Of a DNA stretch of 40,192 nt, positions 29,120 through 38,503 are shown piece by piece (position 1 is the first letter of the stretch; the number at the start of each line of letters is the position of its first letter). This DNA is from Poteriospumella lacustris. Its lineage: Eukaryota > Sar > Chrysophyceae > Chromulinales > Dinobryaceae. Both the position numbers and the translations under genes were made by a program. The stretch covers positions 4,788-44,979 of the forward strand of contig SMOI01000261.1 in the NCBI GenBank assembly GCA_008000375.1. Direction: 5' to 3'. The notes beneath the pieces were generated by a model. It did no database searches and was not told the origin of the DNA. It saw only the letters and a list, made by a program, of their open reading frames with translations.

Positions 29120-29489
29120 CGTTCTACACAACAACGTTCTCAGCCACATTCGTCGATACATTATTTCTTCCAATTACCTTTTCTCAGATGACTTCAGATA
29201 TGTACTGGGGTCATTCTTCTCCGATATATGGCAAAGTACATCATCAAACGAATCGGATAAATGAATCAGTTAGTTATGTATTAATGAATATTTCTTGATG
29301 GTGTGTGAATTTATTCATAACTGATTCATTTTTTCGATTCGTTCGATGATTTACTTTGCCATATATCTGAGAAGAATGACATATCTCAGTACTTTGCCCT
29401 CAGTACATATCTGAAGGCATCTGAGAGAAGGTTAATTGGAAGGAAGAATGTATCGACGAATGTGGCTGAGAACGTTGTTGTGTAGAACG
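29120..29489. mobile_element. 370-bp foldback element with arms of about 155-180 bp
   Basis: The left arm starts CGTTCTACACAACAACGTTC and its inverse ends at 29489. Pairing continues with small gaps through CAGCCACATTCGTCGATACA, CTTCAGATATGTACTG, ATATATGGCAAAGTA and GAATCAGTTA, leaving a loop of about 40 nt near 29276-29315. The right arm contains a short internal duplication (two GTACTGAG-type copies). No transposase is encoded. This is a foldback/MITE-like structure that would also form a long hairpin RNA. Confidence 0.85.
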
Positions 29490-29771
29490 GCAAGCCGCCC
29501 GCCGTCTTTCACGTCAACAGAGTCCCGAGCTGTTGGACCTCTCACGCAAGGGGCAGCAGCAGTTCCTCAACTTTGGCGGCTCGCCGCATCCCTTGCGCTT
29601 GACACGCTGACATCCCTTGCGGAGTCGATGAGAAGAGGTGTGTGTGTTCGACGAGCAGTTCGTACGTCTGCATCGTGCAGATCAGCGGCGAGACGACGAC
29701 GACCAAGTCGACGAGCTTCCTCGGGACCACGTGCGAGGCGGGCTCCGCGTCGAACTGCTCTAGCCATTGCT
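29490..29771. other. Short region beside the foldback, coding uncertain
   Basis: Open frames occur on both strands, favoured by GC-rich composition. None has a recognisable domain. The plus frame leads into the Gln-Pro-Ser repeat that follows, so an upstream exon or decayed coding sequence is possible. Confidence 0.3.
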
Positions 29772-29969
29772 GGTACAGTTCATTCATCGTCGCAGCCTTC
29801 CGAACAACCCACTTCCGTTCCAACTTTGCAACCGTCTTTTCAGCCGAGTAACCATCCCTCGAGCCAACCAAGTGCACAGTTGACCTCTTGCCCGTCGTCT
29901 CAGCCTACGCAACAACCAGCCCGATCACCAAAGTCAAGTCGACAGAGACCTCCGATCGGTACGTTCTGA
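29772..29969 (+). pseudogene. Gln-Pro-Ser/Thr repeat coding fragment
   Basis: The forward frame reads SSSQPSEQPTSVPTLQPSFQ then PSNHPSSQPSAQLTSCPSSQ and PTQQPARSPKS before a stop at 29967. The x-Q-P-S/T-x period is like the PSSQPT linkers common in secreted and surface proteins of stramenopile algae and some other protists. No signal peptide or globular domain is seen nearby. It is probably a fragment of a larger gene or a decayed copy. Confidence 0.45.
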
Positions 29970-30765
29970 CGGCGAAGATGAGGCTTCGTGCACGGTAAAG
30001 GTTTGTAGAGGTTTCCGGAAAGATCCTTCCCGCTCCGCTGCTATTTAGTCAAGCTCTTTCAGTAATCTTCTTCTGTATTGGGTGGAAGGATAGTCGACGT
30101 CCAATATAGTGCACGTTTTGGACGACCTCACCCACTGCATCGTGTGTGGGTCCGTGAGACAATGTGTGCGCAGCTTGTCCGCTTTGGCTTGCCATACGCG
30201 AAAGCGTTTCGCGCGCGGGCGCGCGCAAACCGCGCGGTTCGCGATTGCACGCGGCGAAATTGCAATTGCGACAAGAAGCGGGTTTCCGGAACTCCAATGT
30301 AGTCATTTCGGATTTACGCTACTTGTTGTCCTCATTTTGCAGATTTTTTCCTGGTCTCCGCAAACATGCACGCCGCAAACAGCAATTTCGCACGTGCGCG
30401 CGATCGCAATCTGCGACCGCCGCATCACACCCTGCTCAAGTCACCCATCGCCATCATGTACATTGCTGGATGGAGAGAGAGTGAACAAACAATGCAACAC
30501 GAAGAATCTAATGTCACGTTTGTAGGCAATTAAATATGCTCTTCAGCATTTACAATCTTTCTTTGCAACTTGCTTAGAACCTTCTTGAACCTTCGAGAAG
30601 TTCAGTTGACGCGCGTCACAGCCACAGGATGAAACGGTTCAGGATATCAGCAGGAAGACGTTTCAACATACATACCTCACTGCCACTCATTGGCAGCTTT
30701 CTATGGTGCACCATATCACTCACGAACGAGGAAAAAACAACTAAACTATCGACTAAAAATTCGAC
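29970..30765. other. Non-coding region
   Basis: No supported gene. It includes the 26-bp inverted-repeat arm at 30171-30196 with adjacent GCGCGC-rich sequence. It ends at the TTAA before a piggyBac-type terminus. Confidence 0.5.
30171..30196 (-). repeat. 26-bp inverted repeat, arm 2
   Basis: Inverse of 26821-26846 with one mismatch. On the minus strand it follows a run of GCGCGC-rich sequence, as arm 1 does on the plus strand. Confidence 0.7.
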
Positions 30766-30769
30766 TTAA

Positions 30770-31119
30770 CCCTCTCAGGATACCGAGAGTGTGTCCATTC
30801 GGATACACTTCACTAGGTCATTAAACATTTCATATTTCAACGAATACTGCATTGTATAAAATATGTAATAGTACATATGTAATTTACGTCGATTGATAGA
30901 ACGTTTAAAGGGGAATTTAAAACGATCTGATACATAGCTTTTGTGAAAAGGTCATAAAAGAAGGATGTGCTGCGTTTCGACAGTTACAGGGGACACTTAC
31001 CATGAGGTCAAGTAGTCCACGGAAAACCTGAAAACAAAGATAAAAAGTATTGTTTGCAGTATATCTATTGGTAGTACGAACATAAGAAACAATTGCGGCG
31101 ATGTTCTTAAGAAGTGGTG
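30770..31119 (+). repeat. Terminal region of the third piggyBac element
   Basis: Begins after TTAA with CCCTCTCAGGATACCGAG and a palindrome-like GTGTGTCC/GGATACAC. The remaining about 300 bp is A/T-rich 3' flank of the transposase and shows no ORF of note. Confidence 0.6.
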
Positions 31120-32616
31120 TCATGAAGAGCCACCCAACATTGACTGAGTCACGCAGATATTCACGTCACACTCAATACAATAGTTCTACGGTGGCGTACC
31201 GCAATGCTTGCATCGCTTTCGATGGCGTTTCGTACACCAATTACGGCAGGTGATGCAGTCGCATGGGCGTTTCCAGGTGTATGGGATGATTTTGGAGTGG
31301 TCTGATGCAGCTTTGTGTATGTGGCAGGGTGCAACGTCTCTGCGGACCAACCGGGTCATCGCGACCGTCTTCAGAGTCCGAGTCTGACGAAGCATCGTTC
31401 TGGTTTTGCGGTGATAGTGGTGATGGGTGTTAACACCCACGTAATTGGGTACTTACATGGCTGAACAGGGCATTGAGTTTAATGTGCAGACGCCTGGTGA
31501 ACACACATTCGAGGCAGAACGAAGTGTCAGATCGATTAAAGACGTGGCAAGAGCAGTTACAAACAGCTTACCCTACGGCCTGTGCTCAACGTTGGTAGTG
31601 TATTTGGTGTACAATGCATTTTCACGCAACGCGTTATGCACGAAGGGCTCCGGTTACGCCGTACCACCGCGAGTGTTATTTCAGCACCGATTGTACTACT
31701 GAACTTCAGCTCGCGTTTGGAGAAATCGTTCATGTGCATGAAGATGACACTCATCCCAGAAATTCCATGGAGGCGCGGATTTTGCCTGCACTTGCGTTGC
31801 TGCCTGCAGGAAATCAGCAAGGCTGCCGGGTTCGAGACCACTCGCCCACAACTTCCTGGATAAATGGAAGCAGTTCGTTGGATCCCGTGTTCTGGCGCAT
31901 TTATACACGCAACCCTCACGAAATGGCAAATACGTCGATGCTGCCACCTTACCGTACGTATACGGTCATCGTAGTAGCTGCCCAGTTGGTCTATCTGATT
32001 GTATGCCACTATAGTTGAGGGGATTTTGATTCTGCTGATTGCAAAATTCCCCACTTTGTCTTTCGCATTTCGCTTTACGAAAGAAGTCTTGGGCCTCCAT
32101 GACGATAGCATGTGCACAGGCTTATTATCCTGCCAAGCAGTGAAGTAAATCGGCTGACATGAGTTATTCTTCGTGTTGGAACTTGTGAAGCACGTGGTAG
32201 TGCCCCGTACCTCTGAACTGCTTGTCTTCTTCATTAATGCGCCTTTGGGAAATCCTTTCGAGTTTTGTCGTGACAGTTCCGACGAATTCCATTCGCTTTG
32301 ATGCTTGTGGTACTTCGAGAAAGGCATTGATGCTTGTGCACCAGTTGTCTGTTGCCAGCAAGTGCTTTTCCCGTATAGTCGTCCATCGTCAGTTAGCTTT
32401 TTGACATGGCTGAGATATTGTTCGGACGACGCTCATCCTTGCCAAGATACATGAAAAACTCCCACAAATATCCATTTGATTTTTTCGTTTCTGCCGTATG
32501 CCTTCAAATGCCACTTGTTCGGTTTCTTGGGGTGGTAACGATGTCTCCCCATGAAGAAGATAAACATTTCATCAATAATGATGAGTTGGTCACTAGCAAA
32601 GTAGTCACTCCCTATA
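31120..32616 (-). pseudogene. 3' piece of the third piggyBac transposase, interrupted
   Basis: Minus-strand frames from 32616 read LIGSDYFASDQLIIIDEMFI (first Asp), GRHRYHPKKPNKWHLKAYGR, MLATDNWCTSINAFLEVPQA (second Asp), PIYFTAWQDNKPVHMLSSWR and IDQLGSYYDDRIRTVRWQH. The NxMGGTD motif before IDQ is lost by a small deletion. After a Copia fragment (31445-31815) the Cys-rich tail continues (PCDCITCRNWCTKRHRKRCK then NYCIECDVNICV, with an in-frame TAG), ending at 31120. Dead copy. Confidence 0.75.
31445..31815 (+). pseudogene. Copia integrase C-terminal fragment
   Basis: Forward frames, one shift near 31695, read EQGIEFNVQTPGEHTFEAER, SVRSIKDVARAVTNSLPYG, a PPRVLFQHRLYY segment, LQLAFGEIVHVHEDDTHPRN and SMEARILPALALLPAGNQQG. 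ER-x-IR-x-x-K in a helix before LP, then a YxxxLxxxFG-like segment, HE-x-x and NSM-x-x-R-x-x-x-A-x-x-L-x-P-x-GN-x-QG match the integrase end of CoDi-type Copia elements known from diatoms and other algae. LTRs and other domains are absent. It lies inside the third piggyBac on the opposite strand. Confidence 0.65.
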
Positions 32617-32621
32617 AGGCC

Positions 32622-32644
32622 GTAATTAACGGCGGACTTTTGGC
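32622..32644 (+). repeat. Left TIR of the 5-kb element
   Basis: GTAATTAACGGCGGACTTTT then GGC. It matches the inverse of 37644-37666 at 21 of 23 positions. The left end has an extra C (32621) between AGGC and GTAATT. Confidence 0.8.
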
Positions 32645-32824
32645 GATATTGCGGGAATACGAAAAATTGAAAATCTGGAATCCCGAAATGTGCTGCGGAA
32701 AGGTCGGAGAGTGGCACGATTAGCATGACCGACGAGGCAAAGACCAAATGGATCCGATCCCAAGAAAGAAGAATACTTGTATGTAGAAGGAGGAGGATGA
32801 GTGAGGAGACCACATTTATCCATC

Positions 32825-35800
32825 ATGATGGGAAGCGACCAAACCAAAACCGTGAACGATCTTCTCACGGAATTGCAGCAGGTAAGTCCGTTTCTCCATG
32901 TCTTTCCTACCTTCCTATTGCATTTTTATGGTCCGATTTCAAAACATGTAGGCTCTAATATTTCTTACCTTGGAAGATATCGGCCTGCAGCACTCTAAAC
33001 AACGCAAGCGTGCCACGGTTGGCGCTGAGGAGTGGACCGAGGCGGCCCGGGCAATTTCTGCTGCGGGAACCGTTGCTGCTGTTGCTGTTCCGACGGCAGA
33101 CGACGATGACAATCTTCCTGCCTCTGCCATCTGCACCATGGTTGAATGTAAGGCTATCCCTTTGCTGTGTTCATCTTTGTTCTTACAGCTGACTCGACTG
33201 ACTACAGGAAGAGGTTAGTCGTCTGACCAGTGCTTATGAGGAGTCCTTGAGGCAGATAAAGGACCTGAAGACTCACGTTCAAGCATTGGAGGTAAGTCGA
33301 CATCGTCATCGATGTCGTGTTCGCAGCTTCCAATAATCTTTGATGCTAAAATGAACTCAGGGTAAAATTGAAAGGATGCGCAGACGATTCCAGGAATTAC
33401 CAGAGGCCCGTGCAGCACACGTTTCCTTCAAGGTCGATTCGCCAGAGGGCATCAAAGACATCCTCCAATTTACCGCACAGAAGATCATCGCCCCTGGTTT
33501 AATGCACGTTGCTAGGGAAGAATTTCGACAACCTCATGCATCGAGCCTCCAATTATTCCATGTCAACTAGCTTGCTTCCTTTTCTCCGACCACGTATGTC
33601 TCGAGCAGATGCTCGGGTCTGGACCGTTCTTGGGAATGGCCCAATACAGCAAGATCACCATGTGAAGCGGATGCCACGGAGCTTGTATACTTGTTGAAGA
33701 CGGTCGCTGACAGTATAGTCACCTCTTGTTCTTCCTCTCCGAGTAGCCAATAGCCTCCAAGAAAGAGTTTCCCACAGTTTGCGTATACTTCCTTGTGTTA
33801 TCTGATGGAAATTTCTTGCCCCCCTGCAAAAGTCTTTGTCAGTCCTTTTGCCTTGATGACTGCACTTATCGTGAAAAGTGTTACCGGTTCATCGTCGGAG
33901 GCTATCGGACTGGTAGGTCGAAGCCTACCTGGAGGAGTTTCCAATCAGTCGTTGTCCACTCTCATGGATAAAGTTGTTGCCGAGGCTAACAACATTGAAA
34001 CTTCTGTCTTCACTGGGCGCTGTGATGTTCTTGCTGGCTTCGATAATGCGGGCATTTATTCCACAATTACGTCGGACACCGTTGATCCATCGAAGGGTAA
34101 CAAGCGAGCGGCGTCGATTTGGACTAATGTGATTGCTATGTGCATGTACTCGGATAAGGTTGGTGCTCCTATATTGCAGACGGATATCAAGTACGCTCGG
34201 AGCGTCTACCAAGCAGCCAAACCCCTCTCCGGCTGCCCGAAAACATTGCTCCATGTGAACAATCAGGGATACTTATCCGAGCATCTCTTCACGCCAAAGT
34301 TCAACAACGGTGTTTCTCATAGAGAAGTACTACCTGCTTTGGACCTTGTTCACAGTTCAAATGCTTTGATGAGATCACAACGTATCTACTCAGATTATCT
34401 TGACCACCTCACCTCTAATGGCGAAGCCAACAGCGGTTTGGCTATATCTTCATTTACGAATCGATTGGATCGTGAAGACGGATTGTTCAGAAATGGTGGA
34501 GATGTTCGTCCTCTCTGCGACATCGCAGATCAATGCGATTCTGTGGTGGAGTTGGTGCGGGTGTGTCAAAAGTGTCATCGCCGCTTTACTTGCGAGGGAA
34601 GGAAGCGCAAATGCCTGTGGGAAGCTTGTGGCGGCTCCATGATATCGCTGGAGAAACTCGCCAATCCCGACAATATGAAGACAGAATTTCGAGAACGAGC
34701 GTCAAAAGCTTTGGCTGGTTATTTCAGATCTGTTTTAAAGCGCAATTTACAAACTGGACAGTTAGAAACGTCGCATGCACCGGCCCCTTCAACAGCATCT
34801 TCATCGTCAAATGGTTCCTCTTCTCGCAAGTTTGTTGGAATAGAAGTTTCAATACCACTGAAAAGAGCACCACAATCATCATCTTCTTCTCATCAAGACC
34901 AGCAGTTTGCATCCTTCACCGAGAATAGTGATTCTTCTTCATCACCGACGACGTATCGCTACAAGTGGTTGTCAGCGGTCTCGTTAATGCTGAATCCCGC
35001 ATCAAAAACAGCGCAGACATTTTTGTGCAACACATTGGGCCGATATTTCAACGTTCCGGGTTTCGTCACCAAGGAAGAAGAGCTGGCCAATTACCGTTGT
35101 GGTCTCCCTATTCGAAAATGGGTTGAAGTAGTCAATGCTGCGGGAGCTATGCTCGATCTTACCCTCATGAGTGCTAAAGGAAAACCCTCAATTTGCGAAC
35201 ATCTCGCAACGAGTGGCTCCGTGGCACGTAAGAAAGAATTTCGCTGAAGCCATTTACAAGGTGTTGGATGCTCTGGGTGTTCGGTCCTTGCTTTCACTAT
35301 GGGGATTTTCTTCTCCTGCGGCGCAAGAAATTTTGCTTAAATGTCTGAAGATGAGAAAAAGTCTTTGCTTTCTATTTGACGGACTCCTGCACACGATGAC
35401 CGATGCATTCGTTATCGGTTACCTCGATTCGAGTGCAGGAGATGCTTCCAAGGAAATATCAACAAAAGCTTTTCTATCGTATCTTGACGATGATCAAGGT
35501 GATCAAACCTTTCGCAATTATGTGGAATTGAGAAAACGTTTGATCCATATGAAAGGTTTGTCTGATGGTATTCGCACCAACAACATGGTTCAGTTTGATT
35601 CATGCCGGTTGAGTTTGCTGCGACTGTGTTTTGCGCTGGGGAACTCAAAGTACGGCCGAATCCATGTTTTGGACCTGACAGACATATATTATCAAATGCC
35701 ACCGGAGCGGGTGGAATATCAGGCGCAAACGTTTTCGTTTGGGGGTAAGGCGCCGGACGAACGGTTGGAAGAGACCAACCATGCGCAAATGCAAGTTATA

Positions 35801-36430
35801 TCGTCGAAGGCTCCCACCTTGGCTGTAGCCATGCACTCTTCGGCTTTAATTCAAATGGGCGGCAGTGTGCGTGATCGCCACGATGAAATTACGGGACATT
35901 CAGCGAAAGTGTCGAGTGCATTTATCAACAGCCATCGGCTCAACAACGAGCGTAGTAGAGCAAACTTTGACATGGTGGTTCCCCAAAGAAATATTGTGAC
36001 TCGCTTGGTACGAGGTGGATCCTTCACAAAAGTTCCTTGCAGGAGCTTTGTGAATTCCTTTGTTGGGAGTGGACCACCCATCGAGCCGCATCTTCATGTG
36101 GCGCATATCCTGGCAACAGGAAACGAAAGGGAGCTGACCTATATATCCGCGATCATTGATGATGTATCTCGTCCCTCGTTTTTTCCATCTCTAATTCCCA
36201 CGGCCAAGCAGGCGCAGGCGCAGGAAAGGCGACAGCAGCAACAACAACAACATCACCCGCAGCTCCACCATCCATCATCTACAGACGAAGAAACTTGTGA
36301 CGACGACAACGACGACAGCAATTACCATTCTAATCTCATCGATGTGGACGAAGAATTGGAAGAATCACAACTCCCTCACTATGATATGGAAGCTCAATTC
36401 GCTGAAGAAAGCACCTTGAACAATGACTGA
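32825..36430 (+). pseudogene. Candidate DUF6589-like transposase, multi-exon, with two apparent frameshifts
   Basis: Proposed exons: 32825-32881 (MMGSDQTKTVNDLLTELQQ), 32952-33140, 33208-33291 (coiled coil RLTSAYEESLRQIKDLKTHV), 33361-33661 and 33754-36430. Introns of 67-92 bp have GT-AG ends; the 33141 donor (GTTGAA) is weak. Frame shifts remain near 33525 and 35235. The main exon begins near PPRKSFPQFAYTS and has RCDVLAGFDNAGIYSTITSD, a CxxC...CxxxC cluster (CQKCHRRFTCEGRKRKCLWE), a late block DSCRLSLLRLCFALGNSKYG and FSFGGKAPDERLEETNHAQM. Then come poly-Gln and an acidic tail. The FDN block followed much later by a region like SxxGxxxxDxxxExxN is the layout of DUF6589-type elements. The family call is tentative; transposase function is inferred mainly from the TIRs. 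Confidence 0.5.
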
Positions 36431-36678
36431 GAGGCATACCTGGCTGAAATGGGTGTCCCCTATATTCCCTCCCCTTTTTCATATTCTCTTTTTGCCGTTT
36501 CATGAAAGTTGTTGTTTTGCATTACATTACAAGACGATATACATGTCATGTTCCTTTCAGTGTTCATGGCGCATTTTGCTTTTCACAAATTCAAACCCTA
36601 TATGCATACAAATATGTTGACCATCCTGCTATTTACGATTTGAAACGCAAGAAGAGATCTCTTGAAGTTTGTTCGAAC

Positions 36679-37519
36679 TTATTCACGGTCTCCATCCTCT
36701 TCTGAAAGCTCTTCCTCCTCCCGCCGGTTGGGTAGTGTATTCCGAGTAATGGTGGGCCGTGCTGGGTGATCCACTGCGGCGGTCGTGGTGTTGAACGCAA
36801 TGGGGAACACCTTTGTCCCATCGGGTAGGGCGTAAACATTGCCAAACGCTGAATTTAGTATCGCTGTAACGGCATCGACGACTTGACTCCCATCGGAACT
36901 AATGTTCACCAGACACAGCTCCTGACGCTGTCTGTAATCAGGTGCCGTCCATAATAGTCCACAAACATCCGAAGGGTTTTCTTGCAACTGCGCACAATTT
37001 CGCAAGTTTTCAACAATACCGCAGACAGCTTCAGTAGCGTCCACAAGCTTTGCCGTCCAATAATCTTTGTCTTCTGGCGATTGAGAGCACATCTGCGTTG
37101 ACGAAGAGTGCAATGGTACACGAAGGGCATGGTCGTTGTCCGACGGGGATACCACCGATATTTTGCTTCGTTTATGCAGCTCTTGTTTGAGAAGGCAGCC
37201 TCTTTCCATAGTTGAGAAAAGTCGCTTCTTTCTGGCGAGGAGAGCCTTCTCAATATCATGAATGGATTTGATCCGTGAGACGTCTGCGCGTCCTGGTCTC
37301 GTTTTGCTGGACAAAGGTCTAGGATTCGACGATGGCCCAGCGGTGACTGGATTGCTTGACAATGGAGAAGGGCTGATCGCCGTGGCAGCCTGCACCGCAG
37401 CTTGGCTGGGATCCATTCCACCACGAACGGCCATGGCCAAACGAGCAGCCACATCTTTCTGGAAGAGAGGAAAGGACAATGATCCAATCCAATCCAAAGT
37501 AAATGGTTAACACCGGCAT
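36679..37519 (-). CDS. Accessory ORF of the 5-kb element, unknown family
   Basis: The main coding exon is 37458-36679, about 259 residues, preceded by a pyrimidine-rich TTTCCTCTCTTCCAG acceptor. A minimal upstream exon (ATG CCG at 37519-37514) with a 55-bp GTGTTA intron would join in phase 0 to give MP-KDVAARLAMAVRGG. This is possible but unproven. The protein has a Ser/Pro-rich linker, a basic helix (IHDIEKALLARKKRLFSTME), a central part with KDYWTAKLVDATEAVCGIVE and QENPSDVCGLLWTAPDYRQR, and an acidic C-terminus (RREEEELSEEDGDRE). No catalytic motif was recognised. It converges on the transposase-like gene and lies inside the same TIRs. Confidence 0.5.
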
Positions 37520-37643
37520 TCGTGCTGTCAGCTGTCAGGAGTTGTCTCCTCTCAGAGGCTTGCTCCCAAACCTAGGAAGTCCTATTGTTGACCCCAGACA
37601 GTTCTGAGAGAGGTCTCAGTGACCTTACAGCGTCCGTCGGTCG

Positions 37644-37666
37644 GCCAAAAGTCGGTCGTTAATTAC
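37644..37666 (-). repeat. Right TIR of the 5-kb element
   Basis: On the minus strand GTAATTAACGACCGACTTTT then GGC, next to AGGC at 37667-37670. Confidence 0.8.
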
Positions 37667-37670
37667 AGGC

Positions 37671-38318
37671 GCGAAGAGAGTGGTAGTGCTTGAAATTCTA
37701 ATTCTTCAACTGTCCAGAATCCGTCCACTATGTTCCGTGACGCACGAACGCTGGTAGGCATTTGTGATGTGTTTATCCAATGGTGATTCGACGACATCCG
37801 TTTGAAACTCCATCTTTTCATGACACCCTTCACGAATTCATCCCCATATATTCCGTCATCCCAGTACATACATGGATAGGGAATGGTACTCTATATGTAC
37901 ACCTCCCATGTTGAGGATGATAACAAAAAAGGTCTACAACTCTGCGTTTGATAAACTCACTCCATTTCTTCACGCCTTTCCCCGCCGCGTAAGCATTGGT
38001 TTCTTCCACAAACCTGTCCAGTACGAGGCTCCAGGACGATCTCCTCCCAGATCGATTCAGCAGTTCCAACTGCAGCTGGTACTTCTTCATCTGCATCACT
38101 GAGGCTCTCACGGATCCACACGAATCCAAATACTCTTCTGGATTATCTTCCGCAACGGAATCATCGCCTTCAGAGTCGGAGCTATCCGAGTCTTCTTTTT
38201 TCTTTTGTCCCGAAGATGACTTGGTCCGCCGCGCAGTCACACGGGTCGCAGGTACCTCAAATGCAGATTTTGCATTCCTCTTCTTATTTGTCCGTCCGTT
38301 GTGCGTACAGGTACGCAC
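37671..38318 (-). pseudogene. 5' piece of the third piggyBac transposase
   Basis: From 38318 the minus strand reads a basic region, an acidic run (KKKEDSDSSDSEGDDSVAED), then SWSLVLDRFVEETNAYAAGK and, after a shift near 37870, DDGIYGDEFVKGVMKRWSFK and RASRNIVDGFWTVEELEFQA LPLSSRL up to the right TIR of the inserted element. VEETN-x-YA and the following helices are the standard N-terminal part of the piggyBac core. No ATG is found at the open end. Confidence 0.7.
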
Positions 38319-38503
38319 AAAATACGACCGTTATGAGGCGACTACTGCGACTAATACGGCGAGTAGCAGCAAACAAGTCGTCGATGCCGCCATGTTTTTC
38401 GGATCGTTGTGAGCAGCACTGCTCTAATCGCATTTTTTCTGACGATAAAAACTACTTGAGATACAACTGACGAGCAAAACGAGTTTTCAATTGAAGAATA
38501 TCG

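Larger units (their letters stand above)
32621..37666 (+). mobile_element. 5,046-bp DNA transposon with two convergent genes, inserted in frame into a piggyBac ORF
   Basis: The ends pair over 23 bp with 21 matches (32622-32644 and 37644-37666; GTAATTAACG then GGACTTTTGGC/CGACTTTTGGC). AGGC lies directly outside both ends (32617-32620 and 37667-37670), a candidate 4-bp target duplication. Removing the element and one AGGC joins the flanking piggyBac minus-strand frames without a shift: LPLSSR joins LIGSDYFASDQL. Inside are a multi-exon transposase-like gene (+) and an accessory ORF (-), tail to tail 248 bp apart. A 4-bp duplication would suit the Chapaev branch of CMC elements. Confidence 0.8.
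30770..38318 (-). mobile_element. Third piggyBac element, split by a 5-kb transposon and a Copia fragment
   Basis: The left end is at 30770: TTAA (30766-30769) then CCCTCTCAGGATACCGAGAG and an imperfect palindrome (GTGTGTCCATTCGGATACAC). The minus-strand transposase is found as a 5' piece (38318-37671) and a 3' piece (32616-31120). The right terminus was not recognised; 38318 is only the end of recognisable coding. Length without insertions would be about 2 kb, normal for piggyBac. Confidence 0.65.

Noticed and set aside
29542-29877. 111-codon minus-strand ORF opposite the Gln-Pro-Ser repeat
   Set aside because: It overlaps the plus-strand QPS repeat whose period is clearly protein-like, and it has no recognisable domain. 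Probably a shadow frame, though not excluded.
34400-34928. Alternative-frame ORFs inside the DUF6589-like gene
   Set aside because: Fully contained in the long main frame, without their own protein-like features.
35229-35264. Intron at the GTAAGA site to explain the frame change near 35235
   Set aside because: The nearest AG acceptors do not restore phase. A one-base indel explains the shift better.
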